Below are positions 39,801 to 54,800 of a stretch of DNA of 64,000 nucleotides, in pieces. The stretch is from the NCBI GenBank assembly GCA_005406025.1, contig BGZK01000101.1, positions 434,001 through 498,000 of the forward strand, read 5' to 3'. The first letter of the stretch is position 1. Every line of letters starts with the position of its first letter. Under the pieces are notes generated by a model. That model saw nothing but the letters and a program-made list of their open reading frames with translations. It had not been told where the DNA came from and searched no databases. Position numbers and translations under genes: made by a program. The DNA comes from Eumeta japonica (lineage: Eukaryota; Arthropoda; Insecta; Lepidoptera; Psychidae).

Positions 39801-42800
39801 TGCCTTTACAGTATTTTATGAAAATTGATTCATTTGTGATGTCTTTAAATTGAATCAAAGAAAATAAAAAAAAATGGCTTTCAAATTTAGAATTCTTAAA
39901 TATGAATATTAAAATTTTATTAATAAACTTTCTCTAATATTAAGTAAATAATATAGCACAAGACCGATATACCTTTGTATAGACCTAGTACTCCAATACC
40001 CCATATATAATATGAAATAACTATGAAAAGTGAAAGTAAAAAACTGTCGTAACCCTAAATTTTTTCCAATTATTATATTGGAATGGAATTAGACAGCATA
40101 ACGATATAATTTCCAATTCCAATCAGTAATTATTTTCCAAATACATAATAATATTACGTTTACTATTCAAAATCAATGTACTATAACCTCGACCCATTTA
40201 CATCACAACGAATCGCGCCGAACGTCAATGCATTCAAACTCCTTGCATTCATACAGATTATTTCGACAATAAACAATAAAAACATCCTTTTATTTACCGT
40301 CCTCCCGCTCTATTCGTATCTCGTTACCTATTTCCCTCGTAGAACTTTGTAGACCTTTTCATCCAACACCGTCTCCTTTACCCTGATCTCGTCCCCGATT
40401 TTCTGTTACATTCACTCTCGTTTTCAATGTATTTCTGTGAATTTAATTTTTACGGATTGGACGAATCACAGTCCATAGAACAGACAAAGAAGCCGCCGCC
40501 AAAGCCGAACATGCCATCGCATGACACGGGTCCGCCGCGCGGGAGCAGGCTACGGTACGCATTTGAAAAGCCCATTTGTCAATACGTAATTTCACTGAAG
40601 CCCGGCAGTAAGTGCGCGGCTGGCATTCGAGTACAAAAGCCACTGATACAATCTCTCCCTGGAACGTCCAAGAACCTCCCCTTGTCCTAGTGACTATAAT
40701 AGGCCATCACTATTTGGCTCCAAGTTGAAGTGTGTGGCTGTGGTCAACCGATACCCGTGATACTATCGTCACGCTCTTCGCGAACGACTTGAGTCGTGGC
40801 CTGACCGTAACTCAATTCATACTCAATAGCCAGCTGCCGCTGGGCCCCGTTCCGTTGACATATTAGCGGCACTATTTCGTGGTGTCATAAAGCTAGCCAA
40901 CACTGCGGCTGTAGTACCAGTCGAGGACATTTGTCTGATCATAAATTCGATGTTGCTGCTGCTGCTGTCGTTGATGGAGCCTAGCATCTCTTGGCAGGAG
41001 CGGCCGCTGAACGCCGTGTGCATTGTATTCACTATGACAAAGAGTACGTTCATATTTCACTAAATAAATAAAACGGGAGTCCATCACCGTGCGTTGAGGT
41101 TGTTCGTATAATTCAGAATCTCATTTTAGTGCTATCAATTTGTTGTGCTGTATTATTCACTGGAGGTAGTCTTGTCTATGTAGCCTGTATAAAGTTAACA
41201 TACTTGAAACATTTTTAAATAGCCCCAAACATAATCACAAACTTGTTGTCACTAGTTTATTGAGGCAAACTTTAACAACCATAGATCTGATGTATTAAAT
41301 TACTTATTATACTAATGTCAATCATGAATATTTAAAGGAGACCATAATTTATATACTCTTGAATTTATGATTATCGATGGCTAATAATACTTTTTATATT
41401 ATGTATTATTTATTTATTATTTAAATCATAAATATCTTATGATGTCTTACGAGGACTAATTTATATTTGTTACGTAATAAATGTACATTATGTTATATAA
41501 ATACTAACAATTGTAGTTTCTTGAGAGAATGACTATTTCAAAATTCTTGGAATAATAATTGTTCTTAATGTGGACTCAATATGTAGGTCAATCTGGTAAA
41601 AATCATTTTATCCAATGTAAATATAAACAGATTTTATTCCGTTTTTCTTATAAGCATTGCTTCATGCTCCGAACTATGATTAAAAGATTAAAGGGCATTC
41701 CTTTGCCCACCGATCGCTTACACCCCGTTACTTCCAGCGATGTGCAGCGAGCTTGCAGAGGAAAACGAGCGAAGCACGACTCCATGTCGATACATCTCGA
41801 CATATTCGATAATTGGAATGTATAGAAATACGAGACGGGGATACAGTCAAAACAAGGTTTTTACTTGGTTTTTATTTTTACAAAAACCTTTTTGTTTTAA
41901 AATAAATACTCCTAATGTATTTACAAATTCCGAGTTGTTGAAATGCATTGTAACGTTGTATTCAAAAACCGTTCTATTTATTTATATATTATATCTCTAA
42001 CTATTATTAAATTCTCACCCATCTCTTATATTCGTCTAACAACATTTTCTGTACACCAAGAATACAAACGTTATGACAAAGTATGAAAAGATTTGTCTTT
42101 AAACTTTTTCTTAGTGAATGACGGTTACGACATTCCAAAAAAAACCAAAAAGTAAACAGAAAGGAACCGAAGATCAAGTCGAAAAAAGATAGCAGATTGT
42201 TAAAAGGAAAAGATTCAGTTCTTGTTTATAAATTCGCAGTTGAAATTCTAACGTACAGATAGGTCGGTAGATGAATATGGGAGATGAGTGAAATATGAAT
42301 AATATTAGAAAATGAATAATATATTTAGAAATTATTCATGTTAAGAAATAAATACAATAAATAATTAAATTAGTCGGTACACCATGTACAGTACAACACA
42401 TGAAACTTTGCCGCTGTGAAGTTCGTAACGAAACCGTCGCAATAATGTAAAATAGGAACACGGCGGAGAAGGAGGAAGTGTCGGTGAGCGTAATACCTGC
42501 GCAGTATATCATTCGTGCCAATTCTGAGCGGCAAAGTTTCGTGCGTTGTGCTGTACAACGTCACAGTGAAACTCACCAATGGTAGTGATGACCGTGAGGC
42601 AGTAGAGGAAGGCCGACGAGAAGTTCCACCGGCGCAGGTCCCCGCTGCTGCCACTCCCGCCCTCCCAGCCCCGCCGCCGTGCCAACACAATCTTCTGCTG
42701 ATAGCGCAAGAGCTCCATATTCACACTAAAATTTTACGTTTAATAGAATTCTTTGATCGTGGTTTAACATTACCAATACTTGTCAGACTAATATGATTTA

Positions 42801-45800
42801 TTACTATTAATAAAACGACACAATGATAATTACGTGTAGTTTTTAAATATATTTTTTACTATTTTGTTCAGATCCTCATACAAGTTTGTTTTTGTTGTTT
42901 ATCATACAAGCCATGACAAATTTGCGTCAAATTTGGTGTGATTAAAGCGTTTTAAAATTTTCATGCTATAAAAGTTCTCTAAACCGAAACAACAAATAAT
43001 GATAACCGGCTAAATGTGAAAAGGACTTATTTTAAAGCTTGCGTTAGCGATTTCGAACAAAATGGAAAAAATATTTTTGACAAATTTTTTTGACAAATAC
43101 TTAACACGGATATATAGTGCGGTAGTGTGAAAAATTTCAATGAGTGAAGTTAACTCACATTAGATTGTTTTTTTTAAGAAATACTGAAGTGACATTGTTT
43201 TTAATTTAAATCTATTTAAAATTGTCACATATAAAGAGAGCAATAGAAAGGAAGAGTGGGAGAGAATATTAAGGGTCTTAAATTTTATTGCATAATATGT
43301 AAAATACATACTAAAATGCGATTTATAAGAAAAACATGGTCTGTTTACGTCGTTTACTCTCTCTTTAAATTGTAGTTTGTTTCCCCTACACCATATACAA
43401 CTGACGGACGCGAGGAGGGCGGGATATGCGGGACAGTCGGGACACTTGCTAACCGGCTGTCATTGAAAATATATTATTCACGCGGACGAGTATAGAAAAA
43501 CGCGGGCTGGTGCGAGTCAAATACAGTGTGTATTTATATAATTGTGGAAGTGTAAACACGACAAATAATTACAGTGCCATTAGACAATCGCGGCTCGAAC
43601 TCCCGGACATTTGGTGCGAAGCGTCGGCGAAAGGTAAGTTTCGAACTGACTGTCCCATCTCTTCTCGATTCGTTCAGGCGTGCACACGGTCAAAGAATCT
43701 TTGATTGCTTTTTATCCATTAATTATTTTAAACGATTATAATAATTGTGATTTCTCTTTTTGTTTTCGTGTCAACTCAGTCTACATATTTTATCAACTTA
43801 TCAACAAATCTATTTATTTTTAAAATCAAATTGACTAACCTGTCGCGTAAAAATGTTTTTACAAGAGAATTATGAATACAGCGTGACGTTTGTATTACAC
43901 CGTGTATTATTAACCTGTGCTTAAAGTTCGTCTCGTTAAGCGTGTTCAGGGGCAGCGCCACGTTGGTCCACAAGTAGAGCGCTGTGGCGTTGCGCGCGCG
44001 CGCCATGCCCAACGCCCGCTCCACCTCCTCCGCGCCCTCTATCGCTTGGAACACGAACGCGCCTGTTGGAAAATGTACGTCGTATACATTATTTGGCTTT
44101 AGATCACAGATTAAATTATGTAGATTAGGAAATTCAATACTTCATCGACACTGATATACCATGACATGCTTTAACAAAGAAACCGTGCTACACTAAATAA
44201 AATAAATAAATACAGTATGTAATAATATAATAAAAACAGCCGGCGTTATAAATATTAATATTTTCCTAAAAATATGCTAAGAATTTATAAGGCATTATGA
44301 ATTAACGATGTAAAAACGTATGCATTTTAAACACTGAAATTGAAAATATAACAAGAAAGTTTGAAAAACGGTTGACCCTGTAGGATATCCTAAATAGTCC
44401 GAAACCAGTAACTTACCAAATTATGTAAATTCTTAAATTTTCGTAGCAGCAAATCAAAAGCATCTTTAAAATAAGCTAACATTATACATTCGCACATGAA
44501 CGCAGCCCTAAATGTGTATGTATGTGTATACGCGAATCACTTGAACGGTGGGCGCTAATGGACGATAAAAAGTGCGAACGTGGGGATGACTACCACAATT
44601 TATTAGGATAATTATGCGTATGCGTCCTTTATCTTTATGTAAATACACTGCGGGTAACACGACTAATGCGCGACAGAGAAAGAATGATTTTTACGACCAT
44701 TTGCAGTCGTTTCATAATATTATTTTATGCTTTTCTACTAAAAATGTGTTGACGGAGTCGCTGAGACACAAATGAAATGCAAATCGACAGTCGACTTTAG
44801 TTTCAATTGATGAAAATTCAGAGGAAGACCGTTGCTAAAATTTTACCAAACCTTAAAATTCCCGAGAACATCATTGTTATTCTAAAAGAATTCGACATCC
44901 TTTAGCACTATTAAATGTTTATTAAATGAAAAGACGTATTAAAAGAGAACGTCAAAATACTATTTCGTGTAAACACCAAAACAGAAATCACCTATAAATA
45001 TTCATTAGTTCTCAGTGGAGACTTTATTGATATTTGTCTCAAGTCTGAACTCTTTTTATTTATTAGGTCACAAAATATTTTCCTACACTAGACCTTATAA
45101 TGTAATGATACTATTTGTTGACTTGCAGCTAAAATATTTATACACCTGTTTTTTTATCCTCTCTATTCTAGCTCTAACGCCAATCGGGATTTATATCCTT
45201 ATCGTATTTCGTTCTTGCTTCCATCTCCAATCTTGGTCGCATTTTTGACATTGATACCAATTTTGTCCTGCCTGGTTTAGTGCAAAATTTTTGATATCGT
45301 TTGCACTCTAAGTTTCGATGCCGGTTGTCCTCTCGGTTATAGTCCCCAATCCGATCTCGATCTCGATTTCAGTTCGACTTTCAACTGCACTACTAATTCT
45401 TATCCCTTAAATTAAAACGCTGTAATTTCTAATTTAAAGTCACAACAACATTTTGATACAAGGGGAAACCTTGCGTAACGTATATCTATATCTTCCTCTT
45501 TGCTAGATGACTTTGTAATTTTACCATAATAATGTATGTTAATTAACAGCACACTTTTACAGTTACAGTTTCGTATTCAATGATAATAACGTAAGTAATA
45601 AGAAACATAAACAGAAATTAAATAACTTTTATCAATTATGAATGAACCGACATGCATAATTTATTTTTTCTGCGGCGTTACCGATCTTCACTGTCAAAGA
45701 CATGGGACCGCACCATTTCCATCGCAAACTCCCTTCCGACGTATTGCCTGCATTCCGTGTATTCAGTGGTATGCAAAAAGAGCGCCCGCGCATTTCATTT

Positions 45801-48800
45801 GCAAGAAAATCTAGCCACACATTGTTGTCAACATGCGCGCGCAATCGGGTGGCACTGATGACATAGTGTGCTTACTAATTTTTCATACTAAATTATTTAT
45901 GTTGTATTTTATGTATCCGTTTGCCTTTTCAAAATGTATTGATGGAGATTGATTAGGAATATAAAGTTAAATTACGCGGACAAGTGACGGCTTGCCGTTA
46001 ATATATATACTGAATGTTTAAAAATTATTGCAAGGGACGACAAATTTCTCATATTTCTATCAGACATCGTAATATTTCTTACATATTTTTATAACAATAG
46101 ATGAATGTTTTAGCTGTGAAAACATAATAAGCACAGAAATCAAAGACAGTCACTTTTTAATTTTTAATAATAACAGTAATTATTATTATCTTCCATAAAT
46201 CACATGAAAAACGCTTCTATTGACCGTAATCAATAAAAAATTACATGAATTAAAATTAGAATCACCTACAACCTTCCTTAATAAACAGGTTATCTAAGGC
46301 AAAAAAAAGACATATTGTTGATTTTAAATCCACCAGCTTTATAATAATTAGAATAGACTTTTAAATGTTAAACAAGTACAAAAGCGGTCGTGGCTCAGGG
46401 GTTAAAAGCGTCGTCTTAGACCCTGACGGTACCGGTTTGATTCTGCGATCACAGGCAAATCAGCCCATGAGTTTTTAAGTCAAGTCAGATTAAACAAGAC
46501 ACTCCGTGCCGTAGAGACATGTTGCGCCTGCGATCCCGGATGTTGCGACTGCGTCGATGACAAAGATCGTCACCGACTGCCAACCGCACTGAACCAGCGC
46601 GGGACACTTAAGATCCGATCCGAATCTGAAATAGAACGCATGTGGGAGGATACGACTCAAACAATCGGGTGATTGAACTTAACACGGCATTAACACGCAA
46701 CTACGTCAGTCGTGTTACTATGTCAAAAGGTCGACCGGTCTATATAGGTTTTTCACATATTAGATATATCTTTATCAGTGAATTTATAAAATCGACGACG
46801 ACCAATAATCGCTATAGAATATTCTACTACGTGTTTTGCCTCGTCCCCTATATCTCCTTGATTTATTCCGCTTTTTTCCGTTCGGAAGTTGAAACCTAAG
46901 AACGAACTGATGCGAGGGAACCTTATGCACGAAAGTGGATTGCTTTGGTGAATTTGTTTTTTTTTGTTCGAATCTATAAATATTACATATATAGACGTTA
47001 GCGAGGTTTACTGCATTAAGCTATTGGTGCCTGTTCACATGATTTTTAAATATTTTGAAAATTCGTCGAAGCGTTACGCCATCATACGAATAAATAAGTG
47101 AGCGAAAATTTAAAATTATATGCATAGAATAACCTAAGACTTATTTTACAACTCTTTCAAATAGATATGTTTGTATGATTAATTAATCTAATACTTTTTA
47201 TTATGAGTTGAAAATAGTGGATATTTAATAAATTTATTAGTAATACTTAATTAAAATGTTTATTTATCTATTATTATATTTGGGACTTGCAAACAGTGAT
47301 ACACGAAAATTGCTAGAATAATATCGTTTAAAAAAACCAAAAAAACCTGCTTTGATGAAAGTGAAAAGTAATTCTGAATATAGGAATAAAATAATGAACG
47401 AAAAATATTAGTATTATTGTGAAAAAAGCGTGGGGTGCTTTGTACCATATCTTTCGTACCATATCTTTCGTACCATTTTCGGACTAATTGTACCGATCGA
47501 ATCTTTCCGAAAGTTTTTTAAACTATATTTCATTTTCTAAACTTTTAGTCTCAAAACGATATCAATAGTATTTATAACCAAGAGCCTTGATTTTAGAATA
47601 TCTTATGTATGGCAATGAATTTAAGTTTATATCATTCATGTTTAAGTTACCTTTCCATTTGATCGAACGCATTACCACTACAGGGCAACGCACGAAACTT
47701 TGCCGCAGTGAAGTTCGTCACGAAAGCGTCACATGGTGTAAAATAGCAACGCGGCGGAAAAGAAAGAAGGGTCGGGGGGCGTAATGCCTGCGCGTTAACG
47801 TTCACATTTTTATGTAATTTCAAAATTTCGATTTTTTTTTTTTCATAATTAATATTTTTTTATTTTTTATTTTTTTCAAAATTGTTAAATTTTATAATGT
47901 TTCAAATATATTTTTTTAATTTTACAAAATTTCAGATAATAAACTTTTTTTAAAAATTATTTTTTCAAAATATGAAATTATTCTTTTCCCATTGTTTCTT
48001 TATAAAGATACAAAGTTTAAATGACATCTGACCGTTCATAAGAAATAAAAATTAAGTCTAAAGAAGTCGGTTACAAAATAAACAAACTTGCATACATACG
48101 GGTGAAGCTAATAAAAGCGTATTAAAAAAGAAGTATATCTAGATAAATGTGTGCATATCACCAACGTCGTGAACCACGGAGAATTATTAAAAATATATAA
48201 AATTTCACGATCCAAAAATAAAAAGGGGAAACATGGGAAATCGTACAGAGAAGTTCAATCATCAAACGGACTATTTAAGGTAGATATAAATTTTTTTTTT
48301 TTTTTTTTGAAGGATCCAACGGCCGAGGCGACGATCTCAATAGGATTAAGACGTTTGTTGTTAAGTGTCTTGTAAATGTCTACGAGGCTGCGCATCGGAG
48401 ACCGTGCGCCAGTTGTAATACGACAGCGGCAAGAAGCAAACAGCTGGCGCGGCCGAGCTATTCTTCGTTGGGCTCGATAAGGAAAACGGTGGCGCAACGT
48501 GCCAATCAAAGCTGCACAATCATATTCGTTGTGATATAAGTCATACAAAATCTGAGCGTCGCGCTGGAGACGTCTGCAACTTAAGTCCAATAAATTATAT
48601 TTCTCCATTAGATACCTATACGAAGGTCTAACAGGGCAACGCCTGAAGTGCATCGTTCACAAAGAATCTTTTTTGTACCGTTTCAATGATGTCTTAATAT
48701 TTATCATAATATGGGTTCTACATTGGAGCACCATGGTCAAGTTGACATGAATTAAGAGCTTTATACAATTGTATGTTGAAGTTGTAATAAAATTAGTGCT

Positions 48801-51800
48801 AGATCTCATAACAATATAATATATATAAAAATATTGAAAATACCCCTGTTATTTTGTTTTTCATACATCATGGCCGGCAAAATATTAATTTGAATAATAA
48901 AGTCAACTAGCAAGCCTTCGTTGCATTTTTGAAGACCTGCCTAACAAGACCTCAAACAATGGAATTTGCGAAAATAATTTATCGTTTATTTTTATGTATT
49001 AATTTGGTGTAATATATGCTGAAATAATTTTACTCTATTCGTCGTACTTCTTAATTATAACCTGTGTAATTTGATTACAAAATTTTTTGATGGTTTCAAT
49101 GAGGTATTTGCTATCACTTTTTCGTCGGACTTGAGGTAGATATCAAAGAATTATAAAACTGTTACGTCATAAGGGTTCTTTGTTGCTACCTGACTACGGT
49201 ATACCAAATATGAAAAAAAAAAGTCTCATTGCCCAGTCCCGAAATCGAGGGCATCGGCATTTAAAATGTACAAAGCGTTTACATGTATTCGAGCCGCGGA
49301 GTGCTACATTTAACTCATTCCGATTTTATATGGGTGAGCGGGCTTACGTGTGATGAATAAGCTATTTCCACTTTCAACACGACACCTAGCGGCCCCCTAT
49401 GGGGTTGAACGTGCTTTCAGTGAAATTACGAAAGCGAAAATATTTTAAACCACCGAAATTCATGACTAAATAACGCCGACTTGCCGCGTGCAGCGTTCCG
49501 CTGGCGGTGTAATAATGAAAAGGGAGAAAAAAAAAACACGAAAGTGGATTGAAAACGTTATTTTACCTTCGTTTTTATTACGGAATCTCGCTTTTCATTG
49601 CCGGAAAAACACAATACTGAATAGGCGGCCGCCGAGGTGGGCGCTCAAAACACCTCATCAAAGAGAGGCCGGGCGCCAGAGGAAAGCTTACAAATCAATT
49701 TCATTATGGTGGCTAATGATCGATGTGATTAAGCGAATACTAAACAAAAAGATCCTTAAAACGGTTGACCCTGCAGACCACCCCTACAAGTTTCCGTCAT
49801 GATATTTATAGATGTATTTTTAAACTCCTAGAGTTTAAAAATATAGTTGGTTCAAAGCTCAAATTCTTATCTTTAAGCATTTTGAGTTCAAAAATTCTTG
49901 ATCTTATAAGCCATTCCTGAAACGTTTTTGGTACTTTTCAGCTTAAAGTCTAGCTCAAAATATACCTAGCAGTAAATTAATAAGTTTGAGCTGAAAAGAT
50001 CGATTTTTTGTGCTTTAGAACGCTCTCCGACCTCAAATTTATGATTTTAATACATTTTTAGCTCTTCAAGTTCAAACATCTAGATAGAAATTTTTTCTTT
50101 ATTTTTCAACTACGATCAAACATGTTCGACTTTTATTTTCTTTACGGCATTTAATGCATTTTTTAAGAAAAAAAAGTTGCCTAATACCAAACATCATCTA
50201 ACAAATCCTTTAAGCATTCTGTAAAAATATATATATACATATATATATTTAAATATGTTACGAACAGCCGCGCGCTTAGTGATAATTTGTAAATAAATAT
50301 ATTATTTCGACTTGTAAACGGACTTGGATTAAAAAATCTTTTTTATTAAATTGTATTTTTTGTGTGTTAATTGTAATAATTTGTAAATTTTTATTTATAA
50401 ATTTAAATTATAAAAATACATATTTTGTATAATTTGCCTATGTGTATATTTATTGTATTTTTAGAATATTTTTTGTGTTGCTTGTTTTATTGTGTTTTGT
50501 CGTATTTTATCATGAATACGAAATTATTGTGATGCGCATATGAATAGTATACATACAAAATTATGCCTTGACGGGAGGGACCAATGAGAGACTGAGAACC
50601 GCAGCGGTCTATGCGGTACGACCGCGAATTGGTGTACTGAGCGCATGTAACGCTTATGCGTAAACGAAGTGCATGGCCACGCTCCCCTCGATTATAATGT
50701 ATGCAACTCATATATGTAGGCGGATGAGCCATCTAGAAATTGCAGCAAAATTGATGCATCCGTCGCAGTTGTACCTGAACATCGAAACACTGTTCATCAG
50801 TTTACCCGCACACAGTATGAATACGTGCTCCGAGGCGACTGTTAAGGAAAATGCGCAGTGCGGACTCAAGCGGCGGTACTGAAATCGTCTTACAAAATAT
50901 TTCGAATGTACCAATCGATTTCATGCAGTTTGCAACGACTGACATTGTTTTCTATTATATTTCTAGGACCCTAAAACATCAAAACCTGGTAAAAACTTGC
51001 AAATTTTTCAGTGGTCATAGTGGCAAGTCAAGAGTAAATTATCACCTGAAGGCGTGGCCTGATTTTGGCTGCGTGGCGTCTCCTCACTCAAAGTACAGCA
51101 CGGAGTCAGCCCGTTTTAAATGTGATGTCTTGATAAGGAAATAGTGCGCGCAAGTAATATTAAGCTATCCTATACTAAGCAAACTAATACTATCCAACCT
51201 ATACAAACCTATCCAAAGTAATATATATAACCTAGGTGTCAAACATAATTCAATGTCTTTTCAACAATCACACTATAAAAACATATGTATGCGTCTATAT
51301 AAAAAATTAGATATAATTCGAAAAAGTTCATAATGTTTTATTTCCAAAAAGTTGTCACGTTGCGTGTTTTTTTTATATCAAAATAATGAATACATTTAGA
51401 ATGAATGCATTTAATGATTTTCAATTCCATTTTATAGTTAAAAAGCTAAAAAAAATCGACTAATGCACAATTTATTAAAATCGACTCATGGTTTTCGATT
51501 TAAGAGTCGACAATCCAAACCTTATTGCTGTAGCAATATTGTTAACTAAGAAGGTAAATCCTCTGGAGGAACGAAGACTGTTCTCAAGTAAATGCGGAGT
51601 CTGATATTAACAAACGTGTCAAAATACGTCCAGTCGATCCTTTACATAAGATGAGTATGAAATTTGAAGCTTCTTTTAATATTTATAAAGAAACTTCTAA
51701 ATATAATGCACTCGCGTTTATTGTTCTCATTGAAACAATATTTTTTGCACCAAAAGTAAGGTATGGACCATATCCCAACGGCGCTGTGTATATAATTATG

Positions 51801-54800
51801 CAACTTTAACAATCAATTTCCCATAGTTATTTATAACATTTGCAATAATAGATAACGAGTTGAAATTATTTTGCGGGCTTTAGCAAAATTTTAATTTTCC
51901 AAGTGGAAGGTAAGCAAAATAAATTTGAAAATTGCCGTTCTCGAGTCTGACATATCATAATACATCTGCATACGCTCATGCAACTATTGCATACGATACA
52001 CTCTTTCGTCGCATACAAGAAGAGTAAATACTGCGCCATATCGAACAAAGGCTGAGCAATAAGTTATCGAGATGGAGACGAGTCGAAGCCGGCGTTTTAT
52101 GTTTACAGTACCAACACTCCGGCGCCCTTCGACAATAAAAGATACACCACATAAATATTCAATCGCCGGCAATCAAATATTCATAGCGATCGGCGAGATT
52201 CGGAACAACACAGCGACCGCGCGGATACAGCGCTCGGTGGTACGACCTCGGCCGTGGGAAATGCTGAGAACGGCCCGAGCGATGTAGCGTGTTGCTTGGC
52301 GGGGCTGCTGTTTAAGCGACAGATGACGACACGCGTCTCGCTGTATGTCATATGGTGGTTTGTCGCCAGTCGCAGGTCGTCGAAGGGGTGACGTTGAGTT
52401 TCTCATCGGCAAGATGGCGAAGTTGACAGGATCGGTTAAGGACCAAAAGGTATTCAGTGCGTTAATACATTTAGAAGCGGCATAGCCTTAACTATCTATA
52501 CCTATCGTGATATAGAGAGAAAAGGGACGATCTATGCAAGGCTTTATCTATGTATGAATTGGGCGATAAGCGCATTTAAATTCCTACACGAGCGATGCCA
52601 TCCCCGTGCATTAAGCACAAAATGTTCTTAAGAGATGTACACAGTGATATAAAAGAACTGTATAGTTTCAAAAAGGTTGTAGTAACTAAAAGAAAAATAA
52701 ATAAAAAAATAGAAGTAAAATGTAAAACGGCATGTTGAGGTAGTTTTGTCATCTGGTGTAAATAAATTAAAGTACGCTGACTAATTAATATATAGCGCGA
52801 CAGTAGGATGAGCAAAAAGCGTCATAAAAAATTTCGTATTGACTTATTAGAGAAAACTAAATTCTAAGAACCCGAAACTGATAAGCTTGCATGAAATAGT
52901 AGATGAATGTTAGTAAACGAAAACATGTTCATAGAATATCATATATCCAACTGATATTTGTGGCTTCTCTAATCCTTCGGGCAATAGCCAATGCAAATAG
53001 TTAATATGGATTTATATCACGTTATATGAACATTTATAGTAGACCACTGTTCATCATAGACTAAAAAGTGATTATATATTAACCATCACTTAAAGCAGAC
53101 GCTTTGACCATAACAACACCATACTTCTCATATTTAACATACATAGAACTGACTTAAATAATAATAATATCTTCCGACACATACACAGCACCTTCTGATC
53201 CCAAACTAATCAGCAAGGCATTTTTTATGGGTGTCATATAGTCGATTATTATATGTACGTTTTTTTTTAATGTATACACATAATACGTATAAACATCCAA
53301 ACTCAAGATAAACATTAATTTTTAATTAAATAAACCGTTGTCTTGTGTGGGAAGCGAATCCACGTCTCCAGCGCAGGACGCAGGGTCACTACCGACGGCG
53401 CTAATCGAGTAGCAAATATTTTTGACATCTGGATATTTGATGGTCATATCCATCGACGTCCGCAGATGTTTGATGGTGAAAATATTTGAAAAACATTTCA
53501 ACAACTGACACGTGTTGTCGAGGGGATCCGAATGTCCACTATAGTCTCATATTTAATTTTTTACTCCAGACGCCTCCATTTCTAAGCATTAATAAGTGAA
53601 TTCTGTAAACTATGTCCGATTATTTGTGAAAATATTTTGTTAGGGTCTCTGTAAGTTTATCATTGATTCGACTACTATTTTATCTACATAGTATCTCTAT
53701 AAAAGTGTGTACACATATTAAAACTTTAGTAAGCGGGACAATGTAAAACAGACACACATACATATTATCAGACATATGCCTGTCTAATTGTTACAATAAT
53801 AGTAATGTGCACATTTTTTTAATAACAAAGATAACATATTATTGATATATTAGGTCTGAAAAAAATTTTTTTTGTATTCCATAAGTGAAAAGTTGCAGAA
53901 AAATATCTTTAGTTGTGCTGTTCGTTTCTGACTAGTTTTGATGTTATTAAATAGACGACATTTTTAGGAAAAGAAAAATAAATAGTAAAAAAGGTGTTCC
54001 GCCATTTTTATATTGTTTTCTGTCCATCAAAATGAGTAAATCCAATGTAGAAATTTACACATTTTGAAGTTTCATTACAATAAAAAGGGAAAAATGCATG
54101 TTTCCATCTATTCAAAATTCTTTAGGTAGCGTTAGGTTAACATCAAGAGAGAACTATCAAAACTACTTGTCGCAGTTTTTTATAAGAAGTCCCAGAATTT
54201 CTACAGCAATAAAATATGTCATTACCTGCAAAATGGCATCAAGTTGTTAAATAAAATGTGATAATATATTACAATAATATATGATTATAATTAAATGTAA
54301 ATAAAATATGATCAAAAATTATCATGAGTTCGTATATAAAATATAATAAAACTTTTTATAGGGTCAGGGAAACATTCTTCTTTGAAGTTAACCTAATACT
54401 ACGTAAAGAATTCTGAAAAACCGAAACAGGTAAAAATTTGAGGATGCAAGGTTAGGGCTATATGGTGATGCATTAACACTTCCCACCGAAACTCTCTCAA
54501 TATTTGCTGATTGACTAAATAAGTGTGTGGTCTAGCGTTAACTAACGTAACGAGTGCCTAAAGATGTTTATGTTTTGGCATTATCATGGTGAAAAACCAC
54601 ACCTTTTCTGTTGATCAATTTCGGTCGTTTTCCTCTACTTCTTGTTTGAGTCACAATAACTTTTGGCAATAAAGATCCGAATTTATGGTTTTGACCAGTG
54701 CAAAAGCCTAAAATGAATAATGTCCTTCCAATCCAATACACATAACATCAACTTATTATAAGTGAATAAGTTCCGCTATAGTCTGTGGAGCTTATATGCC

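Noticed and set aside
40823..41087. 76-codon minus-strand frame with a hydrophobic start
   Set aside because: It begins like a signal peptide, but no family is recognised, the stop follows quickly, and the surrounding frames are broken. Not supported as a gene.
45632..45858. Overlapping 68-70 codon frames on both strands
   Set aside because: Composition is ordinary, neither translation shows a motif, and no splice sites tie it to the K2P frame.
48255..48653. 132-codon minus-strand frame considered as a host gene
   Set aside because: The translation has the layout of a LINE reverse transcriptase C-terminus, is 5' truncated and runs into a poly-A tract.
48634..48653. Apparent MITE end (acagggcaacgcc) beside the LINE fragment
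   Set aside because: The bases are explained as reverse transcriptase coding sequence on the minus strand, and the similarity to the MITE end is only a few bases.
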